From NCBI GenBank assembly GCA_964511075.1, contig CAZEDM010000009.1:1-64000 (forward strand): a stretch of DNA of 64,000 nt. The letters are read 5' to 3'. Source of the DNA: CAZEDM01 sp964511075. GTDB lineage: Bacteria; Zixibacteria; MSB-5A5; RBG-16-43-9. The notes beneath the pieces were generated by a model that was not told where the DNA came from, ran no database searches, and saw nothing but the letters and a program-made list of their open reading frames with translations. Shown in pieces: positions 18,593 to 26,432 of this stretch (positions are counted from its first letter, which is position 1; every line of letters starts with the position of its first letter). The translations under genes were made by a program, and so were the position numbers.

Positions 18593-18595
18593 AGC

Positions 18596-18624
18596 TTGAC
18601 AACTCCCTTTGATCTCTGTAGATT
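18596..18624 (+). promoter_or_regulatory. Sigma70-type promoter, long leader before DUF523
   Basis: TTGACA at 18596-18601, 17 bases, TAGATT at 18619-18624. The next coding start is at 18843, giving a leader of about 210 bases with no frame, which could hold a small RNA or regulatory leader. No known riboswitch is recognisable. Confidence 0.45.
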
Positions 18625-18842
18625 AACCTTAGAAAATCTCTGAGTAACGAGAGGTCATTTGTTTTTTTCATCTTTTGTTCGTCAATTGGATTTAGGCTCT
18701 TAAACAGCTCTTATCAGAGGGAACAAGCAAGGAACAAATCTGCAGGCCCACGATTATAACTCTGGGGTGGGAAATTTTAAAATCAGTTTTAAGATAAATT
18801 CTTTGAACTTTTTTCATTAAATTCGGTAAATTAGGATAGATA

Positions 18843-19280
18843 ATGTCGGACTTGAAATTTCTGGTCTCCGCCTGTCTGGCTGGAGTTAAGTGCAGATATG
18901 ATGGGAAGGACAGAAAGGACCAGAATGTTTTTCAGCTGGTGAGCAAAGGTAAAGCCTTGCCTTTTTGTCCGGAACAATTGAGCGGATTACCCACGCCCAG
19001 AGATACATCCGAGATAAGCTGTCACTCAGGGAGGAAGAAGGTGTTCTCCTGTCATGATGAGGATCTTACGCAGTTTTTCTTGAGGGGAGCCGGTTTATCT
19101 TTTCATCTGGCAAAAAGGTTTAAAATCGGCTCGGCCTATCTTAAAAGAAGAAGTCCCTCTTGTGGTTTTGTCTCAGGGGATAGAGATGTCAAAAGCAGCA
19201 GGGAGAGGACTCCAGAGAGGAAGGTGGGGATAACCTCTTCTTTCTTCATAAAGAAGGGAATAAAGATCTGCCCGCGATAA
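18843..19280 (+). CDS. DUF523 family protein
   Basis: 145 residues with the family opening LVSACLAGVKCRYDGKDRK, the FCPEQLSGLPTPR box and the SPSCG motif near 110. DUF523 (YbbK-like) proteins are small cytosolic Cys-rich proteins of unknown biochemical role; conserved Cys residues suggest metal or sulfur chemistry. The C-terminus keeps the expected GITSSFFIKKGI ending. Start by ggat seven bases before ATG. Located just upstream of an ECF sigma operon. Confidence 0.8.
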   Translation: MSDLKFLVSACLAGVKCRYDGKDRKDQNVFQLVSKGKALPFCPEQLSGLPTPRDTSEISCHSGRKKVFSCHDEDLTQFFLRGAGLSFHLAKRFKIGSAYLKRRSPSCGFVSGDRDVKSSRERTPERKVGITSSFFIKKGIKICPR

Positions 19281-19306
19281 TTTCTTTGTAAGAGGAGAGG
19301 TTACCA

Positions 19307-19329
19307 AACGTCAAACTAAAAAAAATCGT
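19307..19329 (+). promoter_or_regulatory. Candidate ECF-type promoter for the sigma/anti-sigma/pseudo-HtrA operon
   Basis: AAC at 19307-19309 and CGT at 19327-19329 with 17 bases between match the general AAC / CGT pattern of ECF promoters, just upstream of the sigma gene. It would allow self-activation. The motif is short and the match could be chance. Confidence 0.3.
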
Positions 19330-19350
19330 ATTTTATAACGAGAAGAGTGT

Positions 19351-20013
19351 ATGCCCTTTGAAAATGTAAAAGATGCCAATAGTGCTGAGAATTTGAAAGA
19401 TTCCTCACCTCAGCAGCAGGAGGAAAAAGAGCTTTTAGAGACGATCAAAAAAGCTAAAAAAGGGGAAGAGGAGGCTTTCAAAAAAATCGTGCAAAGATAC
19501 AGAGCCCAGGTAGCCGGGATCGCCTATCGGATGATCGGAGACTACGAGGATGCAAAGGATATCTCCCAGATGGTATTCGTGAAGGTCTATCAGAACCTGC
19601 ACAGGTTCGATACCACCAAGAAGCTCTCCACCTGGCTTTATCGCATAACCATTAACGCCTCCATCGATTTCATCCGCAAATTCCGTAAGCACAGGTTTGA
19701 GGTGTTGGATAACATCATAGGCGAGCTTAAAGAAAAGAAAAATGATGTCGAAAATGTATATCAAAGAGGGCTTGTTCGCTGGGCAATAAACGAGGTCTTG
19801 GAGAGTTTGAACCCTAAGCAGAGGTCGGTATTCGTGTTAAGAGACCTGGAGGGTATGGACATAAAGGAGGTGGCTCAGATAACCGGGATGCCGCAGGCTA
19901 CGGTCAGGTGGTATCTTCACAGGGCTCGAGCCAAATTAAGGGATGAGCTCATAAAACATCACCCTAATATATTGGAGAAGGCAGGGATAAAATATGAGGT
20001 GCAAAAAAGCTAA
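19351..20013 (+). CDS. ECF-type RNA polymerase sigma factor (RpoE-like)
   Basis: 220 residues. An acidic/Gln-rich N-terminal extension of ~30 residues precedes region 2 (DAKDISQMVFVKVYQNLHRF, LSTWLYRITINASIDFIRK) and region 4 (LNPKQRSVFVLRDLEGMD, ITGMPQATVRWYLHRARAKL). The gene overlaps the next, a zinc-finger anti-sigma gene, by 20 bases, a strong sign of a sigma/anti-sigma pair. A third gene encoding an inactive HtrA-like protein overlaps in turn. Confidence 0.93.
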   Translation: MPFENVKDANSAENLKDSSPQQQEEKELLETIKKAKKGEEEAFKKIVQRYRAQVAGIAYRMIGDYEDAKDISQMVFVKVYQNLHRFDTTKKLSTWLYRITINASIDFIRKFRKHRFEVLDNIIGELKEKKNDVENVYQRGLVRWAINEVLESLNPKQRSVFVLRDLEGMDIKEVAQITGMPQATVRWYLHRARAKLRDELIKHHPNILEKAGIKYEVQKS

Positions 20014-20473
20014 AGAGTTTCTCTTGGATTATGCGGATCTGGGTGGAGAAAGGAGAAAGTCGTTAGATGAGCATTTAAAGAATTGTCCGGAATGCCTTAG
20101 AGAGTACCAGAGCTATAAAACTGCTCTGAGTTTGCTTCAAAATAACTTCAGCTTTAAACCACCAGAGAATTACTGGGAGAAGTTCAGTTTAGAGCCGAGA
20201 TCCTATCCTTCAATTCTTGATTTGAAAAGCTGGATTAGGGACAAGTGGGAACTTTTGTCGTCTTTATTAAGAACCCCACTATGGGGTCCGATCCCGACTT
20301 ATGTCTTTTCCTTTCTGCTTCTGATCTTTGTCGGCTTGGGTTTGTCTTCCGCCTTCAGATCGGAGGGATACAGACACAATAAATTAGTTAGTAACCTGAT
20401 CATCTACGAGGGCAAGCTTCTCTCGGCGAGTGATGATGGTTTCGTCACCATTTATAAGGTCAGCACGAAGTGA
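19994..20473 (+). CDS. Zinc-finger transmembrane anti-sigma factor
   Basis: 159 residues. The N-terminal ~45 residues form a zf-HC2 anti-sigma domain (Cys3, then HLKNCPECLREY with the His-x3-Cys-x2-Cys site). A single membrane segment follows at ~108-125 (YVFSFLLLIFVGLGLSS) and a short outer tail of ~35 residues. It should bind and hold the ECF sigma encoded just upstream and release it on an envelope signal. The tail is shorter than the RseA periplasmic domain. The stop overlaps the GTG start of the inactive HtrA gene by four bases. Confidence 0.88.
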   Translation: MRCKKAKEFLLDYADLGGERRKSLDEHLKNCPECLREYQSYKTALSLLQNNFSFKPPENYWEKFSLEPRSYPSILDLKSWIRDKWELLSSLLRTPLWGPIPTYVFSFLLLIFVGLGLSSAFRSEGYRHNKLVSNLIIYEGKLLSASDDGFVTIYKVSTK

Positions 20474-21537
20474 GGTCGGACATATCAAATCGCGTTAGAT
20501 TAGGTAAGAGCTTTTTCTCATACTCGATCTTGAGTCAGATAGGTGGGATAATATTTATCCTGCTTTTTTTTGGCGGATGTCGGGTGGAAAACCAACTGGA
20601 TAAGATGCAGGCTGAGATCCGCCGGGTTATGGAGAAGGTAGGTCCGTCCGTGGTTTCCATCTCTGCCCTGAACAGGTCTAACGGAGAGATGAAGGTGGGC
20701 TCGGGGGTGGTCCTGGAGAAAAACTACATACTCACCACTGAAAATCTGCTGCAGAATTCAGATGAGCTTATGATCATGCTGCAGGATGGCGGTACAGTAG
20801 CCGACTCAGAGATCAGCAATATCTTTTGCGATTTTGAAACCAACGTAAGTCTCATTCAGCTAAAGAGGGGAAATTTAAAGCCGGTTCGCCTGGCAAAAAA
20901 AGAGAAGATCAGGAATGGGACTTTAGGCTTGATCATAGGTAACACCTCCTATTCCAGAGGATTACAGGTGCACATGGGGACTATCGGCTCCTCTTGGATC
21001 GGAGGTGTGGATCCGTACGATCATGAGCTTTTGATCTTTTCCGCCCCTCCTTCAGCCTATCAGACCGGCACGCCGGTTTTCAATCCGGACGGGGAACTCA
21101 TAGGGCTCTACGAGGGGAAATTGGAAGGGGAGGAGGGCATGATTTTAATCCTGCCGGCCTCTACCTGTGAAGTAGTAGGAAGAATCCTGAAAGAGAACGG
21201 TGAGATCAAGAGGGGCTGGATAGGGATTTTCACCCAGAGAAAGTGCGCCAAGGACAAGGGAGCGAAATCGAGCTTGGGAGGGGTTCTGGTAACAAAGGTA
21301 TTCAAGGGAGGCCCTGCCTCTAATGCCGGCCTGCAGGCCGGGGATCTCATCATAAGCTGTAACGGGGAAAAGGTAGAGAATGAGATGGAGTTCAGGAAAA
21401 CGATCTTGAAGTCTGAAATCGGCTCAAAGGTTGACCTTATACTCCTCCGGGATGGTCAGGAGATAGAGAAGGGGGTGGTGGTGGGGAGCTCGAAGAATAA
21501 GCCGGTTTTAAGAAGATGTCCCAGCCGTTCGATCTAA
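20470..21537 (+). CDS. HtrA-like PDZ protein with all three catalytic residues replaced
   Basis: 355 residues, GTG start in the GTGA overlap with the anti-sigma stop. A hydrophobic export segment ends FFGGC (Cys37), a possible lipoprotein site. The body aligns with HtrA proteases, but His is Asn92 (ILTTENLLQ for ILTNNHVV), Asp is Asn125 (ETNVSLIQL for TDVAVIKI) and Ser is Thr199 (AYQTGTPVF for NPGNSGGPL). A PDZ domain follows at ~265-345 (GGVLVTKVFKGGPASNAGL). It therefore keeps the fold and peptide-binding PDZ but should not cut. Being translationally coupled to a sigma/anti-sigma pair, it may sense or gate the stress signal (inference). Confidence 0.88.
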   Translation: MRSDISNRVRLGKSFFSYSILSQIGGIIFILLFFGGCRVENQLDKMQAEIRRVMEKVGPSVVSISALNRSNGEMKVGSGVVLEKNYILTTENLLQNSDELMIMLQDGGTVADSEISNIFCDFETNVSLIQLKRGNLKPVRLAKKEKIRNGTLGLIIGNTSYSRGLQVHMGTIGSSWIGGVDPYDHELLIFSAPPSAYQTGTPVFNPDGELIGLYEGKLEGEEGMILILPASTCEVVGRILKENGEIKRGWIGIFTQRKCAKDKGAKSSLGGVLVTKVFKGGPASNAGLQAGDLIISCNGEKVENEMEFRKTILKSEIGSKVDLILLRDGQEIEKGVVVGSSKNKPVLRRCPSRSI

Positions 21538-21556
21538 AAAATTTTTACCCTGAAGA

Positions 21557-22531
21557 ATGCAATTCCTCAAAGATATCTCCAGAGCTATAGGTAAGACTCC
21601 GTTAGTAAGACTTAACCGGATAGTGGATGAAAGCTCAGCTGTGGTTTTAGCCAAGGCTGAGTTTTTGAATCCGGGGGGAAGCGTTAAGGACAGGATGGCT
21701 CTCTATATGATAGAGGATGCCGAGAGAAGGGGACTGCTGAACCCCGGGGGGACGATTGTGGAGAACACCTCCGGGAATACCGGGGTGGGCGTGGCGATTG
21801 CGGCAGCCATTAAAGGATACAAAGCCATCTTTACTATCCCGGACAAGATGAGCCGGGAAAAGATCGATCTGTTGAAAGCCTTCGGGGCAGAGGTGATTGT
21901 GACGCCGACCGATGTGCCGCCGGATTCTCCTTTGAGCTACTATGAGACCGCCAAAAGAATTGCCAAAGAAACCCCCAATTCCTTTTATCTGAATCAATAT
22001 CATAATTTAAAGAACATCGAATCCCATTACAGTACAACCGGGCCTGAGATCTGGGAGCAGACCGAAGGAAGGATAGATTATTTTGTGGCGGGTATAGGCA
22101 CAGGCGGGACTTTGTCCGGCACGGGGAAATTCCTGAAAGAAAAAAAACCGGACATAAAAATCGTCGCAGTCGATCCTATAGGTTCGGTTTATTACGACTA
22201 TTTCAAGCATAAAAAGCTTATCAAGCCCAAGATCTATAAGGTAGAAGGGATCGGAGAGGATATGCTGGTGGAGAACGTGGATTTCTCTATCATAGATGAT
22301 ATCGTCCAGGTAAACGATAAAGAGTCCTTCTTAATGGCTCGAAGGCTGACACGGGAGGAAGGGGTTTTCGCAGGTGGTTCAAGCGGCTCGGCGGCGCTTG
22401 TGGCGGTGGATTTAGCCAGAAAGATAGGAAAGGATAAGGTCATAGTGACCATATTCCCGGATTCCGGCACTCGCTACCTGAGCAAGATTTATTCGGATAA
22501 GTGGATGAAGGACAACGGATTCTTGGATTAG
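21557..22531 (+). CDS. Cystathionine beta-synthase-like PLP enzyme (cysteine synthase family)
   Basis: 324 residues of the fold-type II PLP family. The PLP lysine is in NPGGSVKDRMAL (~38-49), the substrate loop is ENTSGNTGVG (~69-78), the phosphate-binding loop is GIGTGGTLSGTG (~178-189), and the end GTRYLSKIYSDKWM is closer to cystathionine beta-synthase than to CysK. It makes cystathionine or cysteine from serine or acetylserine and a thiol/sulfide. The regulatory CBS domains of animal enzymes are absent. It starts 19 bases after the pseudo-HtrA gene, probably in the same transcript. Confidence 0.88.
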   Translation: MQFLKDISRAIGKTPLVRLNRIVDESSAVVLAKAEFLNPGGSVKDRMALYMIEDAERRGLLNPGGTIVENTSGNTGVGVAIAAAIKGYKAIFTIPDKMSREKIDLLKAFGAEVIVTPTDVPPDSPLSYYETAKRIAKETPNSFYLNQYHNLKNIESHYSTTGPEIWEQTEGRIDYFVAGIGTGGTLSGTGKFLKEKKPDIKIVAVDPIGSVYYDYFKHKKLIKPKIYKVEGIGEDMLVENVDFSIIDDIVQVNDKESFLMARRLTREEGVFAGGSSGSAALVAVDLARKIGKDKVIVTIFPDSGTRYLSKIYSDKWMKDNGFLD

Positions 22532-22615
22532 ACATTTAATCTCCTCCAAGGGACAAAGAAATAACTGCTACCTCCAGAGAAGAAGAGAAACCATTTAAGC
22601 CAAAAAGGAGAATCT

Positions 22616-22768
22616 ATGACCACAGACCCGGTCTGCAAGATGAAGGTGGATGAGGAAAAAACCTCAATCAAAAGTGAATATAAAGGGATTACCTACTATT
22701 TCTGCTCAGAGGTCTGCAAGAATAAGTTCGATAGTGACCCGGAAAGATATTTGAAAGAGAAAAAATAG
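22616..22768 (+). CDS. YHS-domain mini-protein
   Basis: 50 residues: MTTDPVCKMKVDEEKT ... YYFCSEVCKNKFDSDPERYL. The DPVCxM opening and YFCSxxCKxxFxxDPExY are the YHS signature found in metal-binding proteins and at the ends of copper ATPases. It probably binds a metal through its three Cys. Ribosome site aaggag six bases before ATG. It stands alone between the CBS-like enzyme and htrA copy 3. Confidence 0.9.
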   Translation: MTTDPVCKMKVDEEKTSIKSEYKGITYYFCSEVCKNKFDSDPERYLKEKK

Positions 22769-22790
22769 TCAAAACTTTCTGGCACTTGGC

Positions 22791-22799
22791 TGGTATAAT
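22791..22799 (+). promoter_or_regulatory. Extended -10 promoter with almost no leader
   Basis: TGGTATAAT is an extended -10 element (TGn-TATAAT). A transcript starting 6-7 bases later would begin about five bases before the ATG at 22811, and no Shine-Dalgarno is present, so the htrA mRNA may be nearly leaderless. Confidence 0.45.
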
Positions 22800-22810
22800 A
22801 TTTAAAAGCT

Positions 22811-24352
22811 ATGGCAGAGAATAAATCTTATAAGGCTGTCTACATTATAGTCTTCCTTTTGGGTTTAGCAGGAGCCTTTCTGGGCACGGGCCTGGCTTTG
22901 TTCTGGCTAAAGGGGGTAAAGCCTGTCTCATATGTTCACCAAAATGAAACAAACAGTGGTCAGTTCTCAGTAGCCAGCGGGCAGCTGGTCACTGATCACT
23001 CGACACCAGTCACTGCCCTGCAGGAGGAGATCACCCAGACCAGGAGGAATGCCATCGTGCGGGCTGCAGCAAAGATCGGCCCGGCAGTAGTATCCATCAG
23101 TGTGATACAGGTGAGGACCGTTCGCGAATCGCCTTTCTTCTCCCCTTTCGGAGACGAGTTCTGGGGGAGGTTCTTTCAGCCCAGAGAATATAAGCAGAAA
23201 GTCTATTCCCTTGGTTCGGGGGTGATAATTAACCAGAAGGGTTATGTGCTGACCAACGAACATGTGGTGAGAGACGCAGATGAGTTAAAAGTTACCCTGC
23301 CGGACGGAAGGGAGGTCAAAGGTAAAATCGTGGGGCAGGATTATGCTTCGGATCTGGCGGTGATTAAACTCGAAGGAGATAACTTCCCTTATGCCAGCCT
23401 GGGTGATTCGGATAATCTTATCATCGGCGAATGGGCTATCGCCCTGGGTAATCCTTTTGGGTATCTTCTGGATGATCCCCAGCCTACGGTTACCGTTGGC
23501 GTTATCAGTGCACTAAACCGGGATATAAAAAGAGGGACGAACGAGGAGAGGGTCTACAGAAAGATGATTCAGACCGATGCGGCGATCAATCCGGGTAACA
23601 GCGGCGGTCCCTTGGTAAATGCAGACGGTGAGGTCATAGGGGTCAACACCTTTATCTTCACCACCAGCAGAGGCTCGGAAGGGATCGGATTTGCCATACC
23701 CATAAACCGGGTGAAAGGGATTATCTCCGACCTGATTGATAAGGGTAAAGTGGTCAAGGGTTGGGTAGGAATAAAGGTCCAGGATCTGACCCCGCTTTTA
23801 GCGCAGTCCTTGAATTTGGACGAGAAACAGGGAGCCATAGTAATACAGGTGGAAAAAGGCAGCCCGGGTGAAAAAGCCAAGCTGAAAAGAGGAGACCTGA
23901 TCAAAGAGATAAATGGCGAGAAAATCAGGGATAAATCTGATTTTCAGGACTACCTTTCCTTTATCAAGCCCGGGGATAAGTTGAAGCTCTCCTTAGTCAG
24001 AGATAAAAAGAAAATCCAAACAGAGCTTTCAGCCCAGAAAGAGCCTGAGATAAAAATCTCAGGAGAGAAAGAGGATCTCCTGGGGATCACGGTTTCTGGA
24101 ATCACTTCAGGTTTGGCTGATAAACTGAATCTGTCAGGGCAGGAAGGCGTGGTAATACTTTCGGTGGATAAAGACGGCAAAGGCGCAAGCCTGGGCTTAA
24201 GGGAAGGGGATGTGATAAGGAAGGTCGGCAATAAAGAGATAAAAGATATGGATGACTATAAAGATGCTATGGGAGAGCTTAAGAACGCCAGGATGCTGGT
24301 TATGGTGATTGAAAGGCAGGGCGGGCTTTATATGGTCTCGACCAATTTGTAA
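22811..24352 (+). CDS. HtrA/DegP-family serine protease (copy 3) with a repeat peptide in its linker
   Basis: 513 residues: membrane anchor at ~11-33, linker, protease domain with His151 (LTNEHVV), Asp181 (ASDLAVIKL) and Ser264 (NPGNSGGPL), and two PDZ domains (~295-390 and ~415-510). All catalytic residues are kept. Residues 48-69 (SGQFSVASGQLVTDHS and flanks) are the translation of a GTGGTCAGT-type dispersed repeat also found in intergenic DNA at 33015-33100; it lies in the flexible linker where it can be tolerated. A terminator follows the gene. Confidence 0.94.
   Translation: MAENKSYKAVYIIVFLLGLAGAFLGTGLALFWLKGVKPVSYVHQNETNSGQFSVASGQLVTDHSTPVTALQEEITQTRRNAIVRAAAKIGPAVVSISVIQVRTVRESPFFSPFGDEFWGRFFQPREYKQKVYSLGSGVIINQKGYVLTNEHVVRDADELKVTLPDGREVKGKIVGQDYASDLAVIKLEGDNFPYASLGDSDNLIIGEWAIALGNPFGYLLDDPQPTVTVGVISALNRDIKRGTNEERVYRKMIQTDAAINPGNSGGPLVNADGEVIGVNTFIFTTSRGSEGIGFAIPINRVKGIISDLIDKGKVVKGWVGIKVQDLTPLLAQSLNLDEKQGAIVIQVEKGSPGEKAKLKRGDLIKEINGEKIRDKSDFQDYLSFIKPGDKLKLSLVRDKKKIQTELSAQKEPEIKISGEKEDLLGITVSGITSGLADKLNLSGQEGVVILSVDKDGKGASLGLREGDVIRKVGNKEIKDMDDYKDAMGELKNARMLVMVIERQGGLYMVSTNL
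22954..23015 (+). repeat. In-frame GTGGTCAGT-type repeat inside htrA copy 3
   Basis: About 62 bases (CAGTGGTCAGTTCTCAGTAG ... CTGGTCACTGATCACT ... CACCAGTCACTG) related to the intergenic element at 33013-33099 and the fragment at 50859-50891. It is translated without a stop as part of the HtrA linker. Confidence 0.65.
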
Positions 24353-24375
24353 ACTTAGAGCGATGACCGGTTTTT

Positions 24376-24411
24376 CGCAGGGGTGTTCAATTGAACGTCC
24401 CTGCGTTTTTT
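24376..24411 (+). terminator. Terminator after htrA copy 3
   Basis: CGCAGGG and CCCTGCG stem (7 bp) with an inner palindrome GTTCAATTGAAC, then six T. Confidence 0.85.
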
Positions 24412-24487
24412 ATTGAATAAAAACTTCCTATCTTTTATAATTGAGATAGATATCTTAGGTACTTGATTTATCAAACCCTATGGTTGT

Positions 24488-24634
24488 TCACCCTCCCTTT
24501 ATCCCTCCCATCAAGGGAGGGAGACAAAAGATGGATGGATTCAAGCTCCCTCTCCCTTTATGGGGGAGGGATAGGGAAAGGGGGATAAAATTCTCTCTCC
24601 CCTTGAGGGAGAGAGTTAGAGAGAGGGGTAAAAA
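24488..24634. repeat. Cluster of C/T-rich and G/A-rich imperfect palindromes
   Basis: Three imperfect inverted repeats in a row (CCCTCCC...GGGAGGG, CCCTCTCCC...GGGGGAGGG, CTCTCTCCCC...GAGGGAGAGAG) between htrA copy 3 and the radical SAM gene. They look like units of one dispersed repeat family at different states of decay. The minus-strand frame through them is a repeat artefact, not a gene. Confidence 0.65.
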
Positions 24635-24644
24635 TAAATAAAAG

Positions 24645-26348
24645 ATGAAAGAATTTAAAAAAATAAGAAAGGAGATTTTAGCTAAAGAAAAAGGGACCAT
24701 AACCAAAAGCTCCTACCAATTAAGGGTGGCTCTGGGTTTTCCCAATAAATATGAAGTGGGAATCGCCAATCTGGGTTTTCAGTCGATTTATCGAATCTTA
24801 AACCAGATTGAGGGTGTCTCCTGTGAGAGGTTTTTTCTTTTTGATTATAAAGCTCAGGACAAAGTGAGAACCCTGGAATCAGGAGACCCTTTGAATTTCT
24901 TTCAGATTATCTCTTTTTCTATTCCCTTCGAATTGGATTATCTCAACGTCCTGAGGATCCTGAAACAGGCTAAAATTCCCCAGCTCAGGAAGGACAGGAA
25001 CGAGAGTCATCCCTTTCTTCTGAGTGGTGGGACATCCGTGACTTTGAACCCCGAGGTTATGGCATCCTTTTTTGATGCTGTCTTCATGGGTGAAGCTGAG
25101 GAAGGGATCAAGGAAGTTGCGCGGATTTTCCTGAAAGCTCCTGAAAAAGAATATCACGGGAAAAAACTATATTCGGAGCTGTCCAAAGTAAAGGGAGTTT
25201 ACCTGCCTGAGTTCTACGAGCCGGTGTATGATGAAGAAGGTTTGCTCAAGAAATATAAAATAGAAAAGGGTTTCCCTCCCAAAATCGAAAGGCGAAAAGC
25301 CAATCTCGAAAAAATCGAGACCTATTCTTCTATTGTCACGCCCCTCTCGCATTTCAAGGATATGTTCACGGTAGAGACCGGCAGGGGATGTTCCTGGAGA
25401 TGCCGGTTCTGCGCCGCAGGGCATATCTACAAGCCTTTCAGGTTTCATAAAAAAGAAAAGATTCTCTCGGAGATCGAAAACTATTGTGGGGAAGGTAAGT
25501 CCATAGGGCTGGTGGGCTCTATGGTCTCGGATCTGCCCTATTTGGAGGAGCTTTGCCTGGAGCTCAGTCAAAAAGGTTACCAGATAGGGATTTCGTCCCT
25601 GCGGGTAGATAAGATAAGCCCTGAGCTTCTGGATGTGCTGGTTAAATCCGGTCTTAAAACTCTAACTTTAGCTCCAGAGGTAGGAACTGAGAGGATGTGG
25701 AAGGTAATTGATAAAAGGATAAAACGGGAGGACGTTCTGAATGCAGCCCGCTTAGCAAAAGAGAAGAATTTAGAGAACCTGAAGCTTTATTTTATCATCG
25801 GACTTCCTTCCGAAAGAATAGAGGATATCGAGGGGATTGTAAAGTTAATAGAAAGGATTCACGAGATTTTTGTAGGGGCGACCCGTGGGGTCACCCACAA
25901 AAACGTAGGGACAGCCCTTGTGGCTGTCCGCGAAAAAAGACAAATCATCCTCTCCATTAACCCCTTTGTACCCAAACCCCATACCCCCTTCCAATGGACA
26001 CCTATGGATTCTGAAAAATCTTTAAAAAATAAGTTAAAAATAATATCTGATGGAATAAGAGGACTGAAAGGAATTAAATTTGAGAAAAAAAGCATAAAAG
26101 AGGCTGTTCTGCAGGGGGTGTTATCCCAGGGGGACAGGAAAGTAGGGATGGGGATTTATTATCACATAAAAGAAAACCTGCCCTTGACACAGGCGTTTAG
26201 AAAAGCAGGAGTGGATACAGAATTTCTGGCGTTTGAGGAAAAGACAAAAGATTATTTGTTTCCATGGGACATTATAGAAATAGAGATTGGTAAAGAGAGT
26301 TTGTTTAGAGAGTATCTGAAGGAGAAAAGAAATGAAGAAGGGAGATAA
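24645..26348 (+). CDS. TIGR03960-type (B12-associated) radical SAM protein with an in-frame repeat insertion
   Basis: 567 residues. The N-terminal ~190 residues form the cobalamin-binding-like part (VALGFPNKYEVGIANLGFQ, LLSGGTSVTLNPE). The radical SAM core has the cluster motif Cys249-x3-Cys253-x2-Cys256 (CSWRCRFCAAGHIYKPFR). The C-terminal part has the family box INPFVPKPHTPFQW. Residues 410-429 (VGATRGVTHKNVGTALVAVR) are encoded by two small palindromes and split a normally continuous helix-loop before EKRQIILSINPF. The family is widespread and its reaction is not established. Its usual partner (DUF2344) is not next to it; an accessory block starts at once. Confidence 0.88.
   Translation: MKEFKKIRKEILAKEKGTITKSSYQLRVALGFPNKYEVGIANLGFQSIYRILNQIEGVSCERFFLFDYKAQDKVRTLESGDPLNFFQIISFSIPFELDYLNVLRILKQAKIPQLRKDRNESHPFLLSGGTSVTLNPEVMASFFDAVFMGEAEEGIKEVARIFLKAPEKEYHGKKLYSELSKVKGVYLPEFYEPVYDEEGLLKKYKIEKGFPPKIERRKANLEKIETYSSIVTPLSHFKDMFTVETGRGCSWRCRFCAAGHIYKPFRFHKKEKILSEIENYCGEGKSIGLVGSMVSDLPYLEELCLELSQKGYQIGISSLRVDKISPELLDVLVKSGLKTLTLAPEVGTERMWKVIDKRIKREDVLNAARLAKEKNLENLKLYFIIGLPSERIEDIEGIVKLIERIHEIFVGATRGVTHKNVGTALVAVREKRQIILSINPFVPKPHTPFQWTPMDSEKSLKNKLKIISDGIRGLKGIKFEKKSIKEAVLQGVLSQGDRKVGMGIYYHIKENLPLTQAFRKAGVDTEFLAFEEKTKDYLFPWDIIEIEIGKESLFREYLKEKRNEEGR
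25872..25931 (+). repeat. Two palindromic units inserted in frame in the radical SAM gene
   Basis: GGGCGACCC-GTG-GGGTCACCC and GGACAGCC-CTTGT-GGCTGTCC, each introduced by GTAGGG, 60 bases (20 codons) in total. The same GTAGGG/CCCTAC-edged palindrome style occurs in intergenic DNA at 29242-29266. Confidence 0.75.
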
Positions 26349-26380
26349 GGGGTGAGCTTATATTAAGTTTAGTAAGCAGG

Positions 26381-26407
26381 ATCAGGTGGGGATGCTACGC
26401 CTGACAC
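26381..26407. repeat. Palindromic repeat remnant after the radical SAM gene
   Basis: ATCAGGTGGGGATGCTACGC followed by CTGACAC: TCAGG/CCTGA arms and near-symmetric flanks, resembling the GC-rich repeat units found elsewhere in the window. It marks the junction to the A/T-rich block. Confidence 0.4.
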
Positions 26408-26432
26408 ACTTTATTACACATGCTGTACATTC

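Noticed and set aside
18625..18800. 6S RNA or tmRNA in the leader before DUF523
   Set aside because: No long self-complementary rod with a central bubble and no tmRNA ends could be found by eye.
22780..22795. Sigma-54-like TGGCAC ... TGG element before htrA copy 3
   Set aside because: The -12 part reads GT instead of the required GC at the fixed distance; the overlapping extended -10 fits better.
24488..24706. Minus-strand 72-codon frame between htrA copy 3 and the radical SAM gene
   Set aside because: It is the translation of the low-complexity palindromic repeats (PLSLTLSLKGR-type) and overlaps the start of the real gene.
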